Assembly (NCBI GenBank): GCA_036260375.1
Contig: DASZZZ010000024.1
Coordinates: forward strand, 1 to 6,696
Source of the DNA: DASZZZ01 sp036260375
Lineage (GTDB): Bacteria; Actinomycetota; CADDZG01; WHSQ01
Reading direction: 5' to 3'
Length of the DNA stretch: 6,696 nucleotides
The notes beneath the pieces were generated by a model. It did no database searches and was not told where the DNA came from. It saw only the letters and a program-made list of their open reading frames with translations. The position numbers were made by a program, and so were the translations under genes. Shown piece after piece: positions 1-5,062 of this stretch. How positions within the stretch are numbered: position 1 is the first letter of the stretch; the number at the start of each line of letters is the position of its first letter.

Positions 1-173
1 GTGCTGGTCGACAGCGTGAGCCCTTCCTCGACGAACGTCGTGAACTCGTAGATCTGGCCCCCGATGAACGTGATCCCGAGGAACGCCCACATCGCGAGCT
101 TGGTGTTGTCGAGCCCCGTGCTCGTCTGGTGGTCGTCGTGGTGCGCGGCCGCGACCGCTTCGTGGGTCGCCAT
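1..173 (-). CDS. ctaE: Cytochrome c oxidase subunit III-like protein, N-terminal part (cut by window edge; apparent internal deletion)
   Basis: Only the first 57 codons are visible; the gene continues beyond base 1. The start is ATG at 173-171, overlapping the ctaD stop as TGATG, with a strong Shine-Dalgarno (GGAGGAGG, 188-181) 7 nt upstream, so it is probably translationally coupled to ctaD. After a His-rich N-terminus (HHDDH) comes NTKLAMWAFLG, which resembles the opening of actinobacterial subunit III, normally followed by a helix with a conserved Ser-Glu. Here the next residues are ITFIGGQIYEF and then a VEEGLTLSTS stretch. These match the end of helix III of ordinary subunit III; compare AFLAGQASEYATLAGEGFGV in the second subunit III gene of this window. 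About 75-90 residues (helices I-II and their loop) therefore seem absent, in frame. Subunit III binds subunit I and supports proton uptake and turnover stability. The family call is fairly secure from sequence and position. Whether the deletion is real, an assembly collapse or a lineage trait cannot be told here. Confidence 0.72.
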   Translation of the reverse strand, partial: MATHEAVAAAHHDDHQTSTGLDNTKLAMWAFLGITFIGGQIYEFTTFVEEGLTLSTS

Positions 174-2041
174 CAGTGGCCCTCCTCCGCCGAAGGCTCG
201 AACGCCCAGCCGAACAGCCCCAGCAGCGTGACGAGACCGCCCAGCGCCACGACCACCCACGCGGCGTAGACGACGCCCCAACCCATGACCGGGAGGCCGG
301 CCGCAGCCACGAGCGGGAAGTAGCTCGGCGACGGCAGGTGGATGCCGTGCCCGTCCTCGTCCTCGTCGGCCTCTTCGGCGCCGCCGGCGAAGACCCTCAC
401 GGGCTCGCCCTCGGGCGTCGGGGCGTACTTACGGTGCCACCAGTCGTCCCGTTCCTTTACTAGCGGGATCTCCTTGAAGTTGTACTCGGGCGGCGGCGAC
501 GGGATCGACCACTCGAGCGTGCGCCCGTCCCACGGGTCGGCGGTCGCGATCTCGCCGCGTTTGCGTGTCACGATCGCGTTGACCAGGAAAGTCAGGATCG
601 ACACCGCGATCACGATGGAGCCGACGGTCTCGATCATGTTCATGAGGTCCCAGCCCATGTCCTCGGGATACGTGTAGGTCCGGCGCGGCATCCCCTGGAG
701 CCCGACGATGTGCATCGGGCCGAACGTGAGGTTGAAGCCGATGAACATCAGCCAGAAGTGGAGCTTGCCGAGCTTCTCGGACAGCAGGCGCCCGAACATC
801 TTCGGCCACCAGTAGTAGAGCCCCCCGAAGATCCCGAAGATCGCGCCGCCGAACAACACGTAATGGAAGTGAGCGACGACGTAGTAGGTGTCGGTCTGCT
901 GCCGGTCGTGCGGGACGATCGCGTGCGTGACGCCCGAGAGCCCGCCGATGATGAACATCGCGACGAACCCGATCGCGAACAGCATCGGCGTCCGGAAACG
1001 GAGCTGGCCGCCCCATAACGTCCCGAGCCAGTTGAAGATCTTCACACCCGTCGGCACCGCGATGAACATCGTCGATAAGGCGAATGCGGTGTTGGCGACC
1101 GGTCCGAGGCCGGTGGCGAACATGTGGTGCGCCCACACGCCCAAGCCCATGAAGCCGATCGCGGCGCCGGCGAACACGATCGCCGCGTACCCGAAGATCG
1201 GCTTGCGGGAGAACGTGGGAAGGATGTCGGACACGATCCCCATCGCCGGCAGGATCATGATGTAGACCTCGGGGTGCCCGAACAGCCAGAAGAGGTGCTG
1301 CCACAGGATCGGGTCGCCGCCCTCGACGGGATTGAAGAAGTTGGCCGCGTAGACGCGGTCGAACATGAGCTGGAACAGCGCCACCGCGATGACCGGCATG
1401 GCGAACAGCAGCAGGAACGACGTCGTCAGCGACATCCACACGAACACCGGCATGCGCATCAACGTCATGCCGGGCGCGCGCATGTTGAGGACGGTGACGA
1501 TGAAGTTCACGGCGCCGGCGAGCGACGCGACGCCGAGGATCTGGAGGCCGAGCGAGTAGAACGTCATGCCGTTGCTCTGGAGCTCCGTCGACAGCGGCGC
1601 GTACCCGAACCAGCCCCCGTCGGGCGCGCCGCCGAGGAAGAAGCTCGAGTACAGGAACAGCCCTCCGAGCAGGAAGATCCAGTAGCTGAACGCGTTTAGG
1701 CGCGGGAACGCGACGTCGCGCGCGCCGATCATCAGCGGCAGGAAGTAGTTCATCAGCGCGACGCCCATCGGCATGACGACGAGGAAGATCATCGTGAGGC
1801 CGTGCATCGTGAAGAACTGGTTGTACATCTCCGCGCTGAGCACGTCGCCGTCGGGCTTGGCGAGCTGCAGCCGGATGAACAGCGCCTCGACGCCGCCGAT
1901 CAGGAAGAACAGGAACGCGGTGAAGCCGTACAGGATCCCGATCTTCTTGTGGTCGACGGTCGTGACCCAGCTCCACCAGCCGGTGGTCGCCGTGGGCCGC
2001 GCGAACAGCCCACGCCGGCGCGCCGCAACAGCCGTCGCCAT
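173..2041 (-). CDS. ctaD: Cytochrome c oxidase subunit I (caa3-type, A1 heme-copper oxidase)
   Basis: This 622-aa membrane protein is the catalytic subunit that reduces O2 to water and pumps protons. It starts at ATG 2041, with GAGGGAG (2055-2049) 7 nt upstream. Visible ligands are H80 and H393 (heme a), H391 (heme a3), and H256, H305 and H306 (CuB), with Y260 of HPEVY as the cross-linked Tyr. E258 in HPEVY and D109 (GARDVAFPRLN) mark the D-channel, K334 in PTGVK the K-channel, and R453-R454 (GMPRR) the heme propionate pair. E258 places it in the A1 subfamily. The Mg-site His next to D384 is T383, as I recall from other actinobacterial enzymes. Beyond the usual 12-helix core there is a hydrophilic, acidic linker (about 535-567) and a C-terminal hydrophobic extension (about 572-612) that may form two extra helices. 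It lies 35 nt downstream of ctaC and overlaps the next subunit III-like gene by 1 nt, so all three are probably one operon. Confidence 0.97.
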   Translation of the reverse strand: MATAVAARRRGLFARPTATTGWWSWVTTVDHKKIGILYGFTAFLFFLIGGVEALFIRLQLAKPDGDVLSAEMYNQFFTMHGLTMIFLVVMPMGVALMNYFLPLMIGARDVAFPRLNAFSYWIFLLGGLFLYSSFFLGGAPDGGWFGYAPLSTELQSNGMTFYSLGLQILGVASLAGAVNFIVTVLNMRAPGMTLMRMPVFVWMSLTTSFLLLFAMPVIAVALFQLMFDRVYAANFFNPVEGGDPILWQHLFWLFGHPEVYIMILPAMGIVSDILPTFSRKPIFGYAAIVFAGAAIGFMGLGVWAHHMFATGLGPVANTAFALSTMFIAVPTGVKIFNWLGTLWGGQLRFRTPMLFAIGFVAMFIIGGLSGVTHAIVPHDRQQTDTYYVVAHFHYVLFGGAIFGIFGGLYYWWPKMFGRLLSEKLGKLHFWLMFIGFNLTFGPMHIVGLQGMPRRTYTYPEDMGWDLMNMIETVGSIVIAVSILTFLVNAIVTRKRGEIATADPWDGRTLEWSIPSPPPEYNFKEIPLVKERDDWWHRKYAPTPEGEPVRVFAGGAEEADEDEDGHGIHLPSPSYFPLVAAAGLPVMGWGVVYAAWVVVALGGLVTLLGLFGWAFEPSAEEGH

Positions 2042-2076
2042 CAGCTCACTCCCTCGTACGTCATCACGATGTGCGT

Positions 2077-3126
2077 CTACTCCAGGCTCTGAAGGTAGGC
2101 GACGAGCGCCCTGATCTGGTCCTCGCTCAGGCCGAGGTCGGGCATGAGCGACCCGGGCTTCATCCCGGGCGGGTCGCGCAGCCACTCGGCGAGGTTCTCG
2201 TCGTTGTTCACGAGCATGGCCCCGGCGAACCACTCGCGGCTCCCGAAGTGCGCCAGGTTCGGGCCGACCGTCGCCGGCGACCCGGGCTCGACGACGTGAC
2301 AGTTGGTGCACGGCTGCGAGATCGCTCCGTCGCCGCCGCGGAACAGCTCGGCGCCCTCGGCGGCGAGGTCCTCGGACGGCTCGGCGGCCGGCTGCGCCTG
2401 GTCCTCGAGCCACTGCTCGAAGTCGGACTGCGACTGGGCGATCACGCGCACGCGCATGTTGGCGTGCGACAGGCCGCAGTACTCGGTGCACTGGCCGAGG
2501 TACTCCCCGGGCTCGTCCGCCTGGAGCAGGATGTGCGCGCTGCGCCCGGGGACGACGTCGTGCTTGCCGGCGAGGCGCGGGACCCAGAACGCGTGGATGA
2601 CCTCGGACGCGCCGAGCCCGTTGTCGGTGTCGCCCTCGAGCTCGACGCGCACCGGCGTGTCGACCGGAATGTGCATTTCGTTGGCCGTCACGACGTCGTG
2701 CTCGGGGTACTGGTACTCGAACCAGAACTGGTGCCCGATCACCTTGACCTCGAGCGCGCCCGGCGGCTCGTGGGCGAGGTCGAAGATCGTCCCGACGGTC
2801 GGCACCGCGATGCCGGCGAGGATCAGCGCGGGCACCGCGGTGAGCAGCACCTCGACGCGCGTGTTGCCGTGGAACTGCGCCGCGCGGCGGCCGGGACGGT
2901 GGCGGTAGCGGATGACCGCGAACACGAGGAGCGCCTCGACGACGAAGAAGATGACGACCGCGATCGGGAACACGAGGTCCCACAGCTGGTCGGCCTCGCG
3001 GGCGTACGGGCCGGCGGGCTCGAGGTAGTCCTGCGGCGCCTCCTCGGCGCACGCCGACATCGCCATCGCCGCGAGGGCGGCGAGTGCCGCGAACGCCCAC
3101 CGTCTACGGTTGCCGGGACGTCTCAT
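2077..3126 (-). CDS. ctaC: Cytochrome c oxidase subunit II with fused cytochrome c domain (caa3-type)
   Basis: This 349-aa protein accepts electrons and passes them through CuA to subunit I. The N-terminus is a signal-type segment ending in MSAC (possible lipidated C26). Two helices follow (about 48-72 and 92-116), then the cupredoxin domain with the aromatic GHQFWFEYQYPE patch (131-142). CuA ligands are H178, C213, E215, C217, H221 and M224, in GQCTEYCGLSHANM. A cytochrome c domain (about 250-349) follows, with CTNCH at 273-277 for covalent heme and M328 (SLMPDLGLS) as the likely axial ligand. The fused domain defines the caa3 type, which takes electrons from a soluble or membrane cytochrome, or directly from the bc complex. 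The start at 3126 is preferred because AGGAGA lies just upstream and the signal segment follows directly; the open frame runs further upstream but is antisense to the divergent gene. First gene of the ctaC-ctaD-ctaE operon. Confidence 0.96.
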   Translation of the reverse strand: MRRPGNRRRWAFAALAALAAMAMSACAEEAPQDYLEPAGPYAREADQLWDLVFPIAVVIFFVVEALLVFAVIRYRHRPGRRAAQFHGNTRVEVLLTAVPALILAGIAVPTVGTIFDLAHEPPGALEVKVIGHQFWFEYQYPEHDVVTANEMHIPVDTPVRVELEGDTDNGLGASEVIHAFWVPRLAGKHDVVPGRSAHILLQADEPGEYLGQCTEYCGLSHANMRVRVIAQSQSDFEQWLEDQAQPAAEPSEDLAAEGAELFRGGDGAISQPCTNCHVVEPGSPATVGPNLAHFGSREWFAGAMLVNNDENLAEWLRDPPGMKPGSLMPDLGLSEDQIRALVAYLQSLE

Positions 3127-3140
3127 CACCTCTCCTGGTG
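3127..3140 (-). promoter_or_regulatory. ctaC ribosome binding site within a small potential hairpin
   Basis: Read on the minus strand this is CACCAGGAGAGGTG directly followed by ATG. AGGAGA is a good Shine-Dalgarno, and it sits exactly in the loop of a possible 4-bp stem (CACC/GGTG). The Shine-Dalgarno is clear; a role for the stem is speculation, as four pairs are weak. Confidence 0.6.
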
Positions 3141-3154
3141 TGCGTGACGTGCGA

Positions 3155-3160
3155 AGCATA
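3155..3160 (-). promoter_or_regulatory. Candidate -10 element for the ctaC operon (TATGCT)
   Basis: The minus strand reads TATGCT, which fits the actinobacterial TANNNT pattern. A start about 7 nt downstream would fall near 3148 and give a leader of about 22 nt that includes the ctaC Shine-Dalgarno. I see no convincing -35 element. The region where one would sit overlaps the candidate -10 of the divergent gene. Confidence 0.4.
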
Positions 3161-3176
3161 GTGGAGGCTACCGCCT

Positions 3177-3182
3177 TAGCCT
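3177..3182 (+). promoter_or_regulatory. Candidate -10 element for the thioredoxin-like gene (TAGCCT), leaderless
   Basis: TAGCCT fits TANNNT and ends 7 nt before the ATG at 3190, so transcription would begin at or next to the A of the start codon. There is no Shine-Dalgarno at a usable distance (the GGAGG at 3163-3167 is over 20 nt away), which agrees with leaderless translation. No -35 is evident. The same arrangement recurs at two other genes in this window. Confidence 0.45.
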
Positions 3183-3189
3183 TGCCGCA

Positions 3190-3792
3190 ATGGTGCCGCG
3201 CGACGAGCTCGAAGGCTTTCGAAAACGCACGAGGTCGCGCGCGACCCTGATCGTCGGGCTCGGCGCCGCCGCGCTGCTCGCCGTCGCGCTCGCGCTCCCG
3301 TCGGACCGGACCGAGCCGGGCACGCGCGCGCCCGAGTTCGACCTTCCGAGACTCGGCGACGGCGGGAGGGTTTCGAGCGACGACCTCGCCGGAGCGCCGG
3401 TCGTCGTCAACTTCTGGGCGTCGTGGTGCGCGCCGTGCCGCGAGGAGGCGCCGCTGCTCGAGCGGATGTGGCGCCGCTACCGCGGCGACGGCGTGCGCTT
3501 CGTCGGCGTGAACGTCCAGGACCACGACGACGACGCGCGCGCGTTCGTCGAGGAGTTCGGGATCACCTATCCGGTCGTCGTCGACGACGGGGAGCTCCTC
3601 GACCGGATGGCCGTCGTCGAGGGCCTGCCGCAGACGTTCTTCATCGACCACGAGTGGCGCTACCTCGCCGGCGCGGTCGGCGAGCGCACCGACGCGCCGG
3701 GCACCGGGGTGACGCTCGGGGCGATCGAGGAAGGCGACCTCGAGCGCCGCCTCGACGAGCTCGTCCGGCGGGCGCGCGAGGACGGCTCGTGA
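3190..3792 (+). CDS. Membrane-anchored TlpA/ResA/CcmG-like thiol-disulfide oxidoreductase
   Basis: A 200-aa protein with a basic N-terminus, one membrane anchor (about 18-37) and an extracytoplasmic thioredoxin fold of the AhpC/TSA-Redoxin type. The active site is WCAPC (W79, C80, C83) after VVVNFWAS, and the cis-proline lies in GLPQTFFID (P147). Proteins of this group reduce the CXXCH cysteines of apocytochrome c before heme attachment (CcmG, ResA) or the CuA cysteines of oxidase subunit II (TlpA). Both substrates exist next door in CtaC, and ccmE-ccmF lie downstream, so either job fits; sequence alone does not decide. The ATG at 3190 is chosen because it precedes the charged leader and anchor and has a -10-like element 7 nt upstream; GTG at 3193 is a possible alternative. 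It diverges from ctaC by 63 bp and overlaps the next gene by 4 nt (GTGA), so the two are co-transcribed and probably translationally coupled. Confidence 0.9.
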   Translation: MVPRDELEGFRKRTRSRATLIVGLGAAALLAVALALPSDRTEPGTRAPEFDLPRLGDGGRVSSDDLAGAPVVVNFWASWCAPCREEAPLLERMWRRYRGDGVRFVGVNVQDHDDDARAFVEEFGITYPVVVDDGELLDRMAVVEGLPQTFFIDHEWRYLAGAVGERTDAPGTGVTLGAIEEGDLERRLDELVRRAREDGS

Positions 3793-4361
3793 GGCCGGCG
3801 GAGCGCGCGCACGGCGTCCCGTCGTCACTGCTCGGGATGACGCTGTTCATCGCGTCCGAGCTCGTCTTCTTCGGAGGGCTCTTCGGCGCCTACGCGACCC
3901 TGCGCGCGCAGGCCGGCACGTGGCCCCCGGACGGCACGCCGGAGATCGACGCGCTGCGCGCCGGCGCGTTCACCGTCCTGCTGCTCGCGTCGTCTGCGAC
4001 GCAGGGCCGCGCCGCGCGCGCCTCCGCGCGCGGCGACCGCCGCGCCCTGGTGCGGTGGCTCGCCGCCACGCTGGCGCTCGGCGTGGCGTTTCTCGCGGGG
4101 CAGGCGTCGGAGTACGCGACGCTCGCCGGCGAGGGCTTCGGCGTGGCGAGCAACCAGTTCGGCGCGCTGTTCTTCACGATGACCGGCGCGCACGGGCTCC
4201 ACGTCGCGATCGGGCTCGTGATGATCGCGGTCGTCCTCGCGCTGGCGCGGGGACGGGGGCCGGCGCCGGGGCACGGCGCGGTCGAGGCGGTGTCGTACTA
4301 CTGGCACTTCGTCGACGTCGTGTGGATCGGGTTGTTCTCGGTGCTCTACCTCGCCCGCTAG
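3789..4361 (+). CDS. ctaE: Cytochrome c oxidase subunit III (second, complete copy)
   Basis: A 190-aa membrane protein with five predicted helices (about 12-36, 57-72, 87-106, 127-152, 166-189), the short form usual in many bacterial oxidases. Diagnostic motifs are ASELVFFGGLFGAY (E24 being the conserved Glu), GQASEYATLAGEGF, MTGAHGLHVAIG and YWHFVDVVWIGLF near the C-terminus. It starts at GTG 3789, overlapping the stop of the thioredoxin-like gene as GTGA, with GAGGA (3778-3782) 6 nt upstream. The open frame extends further 5', but that part lies inside the upstream gene in another frame. It is the intact subunit III of this window, yet it is not in the ctaC-ctaD operon; it sits in a divergent unit with a redox assembly factor. 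It may supply the caa3 enzyme if the copy after ctaD is defective, or serve another oxidase encoded elsewhere. It ends 4 bp from the convergent transporter gene. Confidence 0.93.
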   Translation: MRPAERAHGVPSSLLGMTLFIASELVFFGGLFGAYATLRAQAGTWPPDGTPEIDALRAGAFTVLLLASSATQGRAARASARGDRRALVRWLAATLALGVAFLAGQASEYATLAGEGFGVASNQFGALFFTMTGAHGLHVAIGLVMIAVVLALARGRGPAPGHGAVEAVSYYWHFVDVVWIGLFSVLYLAR

Positions 4362-4365
4362 GGCG
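4352..4365. terminator. Short GC hairpin between convergent genes (weak terminator candidate)
   Basis: CGCCC-GCTA-GGGCG forms a perfect 5-bp stem with a 4-nt loop. It overlaps the ctaE stop (4359-4361) and ends just before the stop of the convergent transporter gene. There is no T-run on either side, so intrinsic termination would be weak at best. It is the only structure seen in the 4-bp gap where both transcripts would end. Confidence 0.25.
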
Positions 4366-5010
4366 TCACGGGCAGCAGTCGTCGTCGCCGCGCCACAGCG
4401 CGACGCCCTCGCGCGCCGCGGCGGCGGCGATCGCGAGCCCCGCGACGGGGTCGGCCCACCACCAGCCGAACGCCGAGTTCGCGACGAGCCCGACGAGCAG
4501 GAACGCGGACAGGAACGTGCACAGCGACGTCTGCGTCGAGTCGGCCTGGAGCGCGACGCTGCCGAGCCCCCGGGCGGCGCGCCGCTTGGCCGCCGCGAGG
4601 GGGGGCATCACGACGAGCGACACGACCGCGAGGACGATGCCGGGCACGCTCTCGTCGGGCCGCGCCCCGAGCGCGAGGTCGTACGCCGCGCGGCCGCCGA
4701 CGTACGCCGCCAGCGCGACGAACGCCACCGCCACGAGCCGCACCGCCCGCCGCTCCGCGTCCTCGGCCGTGTGCCGCCCCGACCGCTCGCTGCGCAGGCG
4801 CCACACCAGCACGGCGGCCGATGAGGCCTCGACGACCGAGTCGAGCGCGAACCCGACGAGCGCCACGGACCCGGCCGCGACCCCCGCGGCGAGCCCGACG
4901 ACGGTCTCGAGCGCGTTCCATCCGAGCGAGAACCACTCGAGCCGCAGCGCGCCCCGGAGCCGGCGCGTGCGGACGCCGCCGGCGCGCAGCGGCTCGGACG
5001 TGATGGCCAC
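4366..5010 (-). CDS. Short cation diffusion facilitator-like membrane transporter
   Basis: A 214-aa protein with about six helices (roughly 24-47, 48-71, 90-113, 122-141, 160-178, 184-202), ending in a short RGDDDCCP tail. It resembles the transmembrane domain of CDF metal transporters: GSVALVGFALDSVVEASSA corresponds to helix 2, and ADSTQTSLC plus WWADPVAG to helices 5 and 6. It lacks the cytoplasmic C-terminal dimerisation domain of typical CDFs (about 300 aa). Canonical site-A residues (Asp/His-xxx-Asp in helices 2 and 5) appear as D57xxxE61 and, in helix 5, Q160 and C164, so the metal handled may not be Zn or the mechanism may differ. I recall similar short 'cation transporter' proteins in actinobacteria. 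The start is GTG at 5010, with no Shine-Dalgarno; a TAGGCT element 6 nt upstream suggests a leaderless transcript. It is convergent with ctaE and divergent from ccmE. A link to the oxidase is only positional. Confidence 0.75.
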   Translation of the reverse strand: MAITSEPLRAGGVRTRRLRGALRLEWFSLGWNALETVVGLAAGVAAGSVALVGFALDSVVEASSAAVLVWRLRSERSGRHTAEDAERRAVRLVAVAFVALAAYVGGRAAYDLALGARPDESVPGIVLAVVSLVVMPPLAAAKRRAARGLGSVALQADSTQTSLCTFLSAFLLVGLVANSAFGWWWADPVAGLAIAAAAAREGVALWRGDDDCCP

Positions 5011-5016
5011 GGCGCC

Positions 5017-5022
5017 AGCCTA
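5017..5022 (-). promoter_or_regulatory. Candidate -10 element for the CDF-like gene (TAGGCT), leaderless
   Basis: On the minus strand TAGGCT ends 6 nt before the GTG start at 5010, the usual spacing from a -10 to the first transcribed base. No Shine-Dalgarno is present. A leaderless GTG transcript is the simplest reading; no clear -35 is seen. Confidence 0.45.
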
Positions 5023-5036
5023 GCGGCCTTCTACGC

Positions 5037-5048
5037 GACGAGGTCGTC
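5037..5048. repeat. Inverted repeat GACGA-GG-TCGTC between divergent promoters
   Basis: Two 5-bp arms around a 2-bp centre lie between the two candidate -10 elements. The right arm touches the ccmE -10, and the repeat covers the region expected to hold the transporter gene's -35. It could be an operator, but GACGA and TCGTC are common words in this DNA, so chance is quite possible. Confidence 0.25.
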
Positions 5049-5054
5049 TAAGCT
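5049..5054 (+). promoter_or_regulatory. Candidate -10 element for ccmE-ccmF (TAAGCT), leaderless
   Basis: TAAGCT fits TANNNT and ends 8 nt before the ccmE ATG at 5063. No Shine-Dalgarno precedes the ATG (the bases between are CGGACGCG), consistent with a leaderless or near-leaderless message. No -35 is evident. Confidence 0.45.
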
Positions 5055-5062
5055 CGGACGCG

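Noticed and set aside
429..1976. 515-aa open frame on the minus strand inside ctaD
   Set aside because: It is an alternative frame of a GC-rich gene, dominated by Arg, Asp and His, with no recognisable domain.
2042..3100. The open frame of ctaD extends far upstream on the minus strand
   Set aside because: This part lies within ctaC in another frame, is Arg-rich nonsense, and the ctaD start at 2041 has a good Shine-Dalgarno and the expected N-terminus.
2071..3147. 358-aa open frame on the plus strand antisense to ctaC
   Set aside because: It is complementary to conserved ctaC codons; composition and lack of motifs mark it as a shadow.
3163..3167. GGAGG as the Shine-Dalgarno of the thioredoxin-like gene
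   Set aside because: It is more than 20 nt from the ATG at 3190, too far to act, and no suitable in-frame start lies nearer to it.
3423..3788. Upstream extension of the subunit III frame, suggesting a longer 312-aa protein
   Set aside because: It reads the thioredoxin-like gene in the wrong frame with low-complexity Arg-rich sequence; the GTG at 3789 has a Shine-Dalgarno and matches the family N-terminus.
3127..3828. The open frame of ctaC extends upstream into the divergent gene
   Set aside because: It is antisense to the thioredoxin-like gene; the signal segment and Shine-Dalgarno fix the start at 3126.
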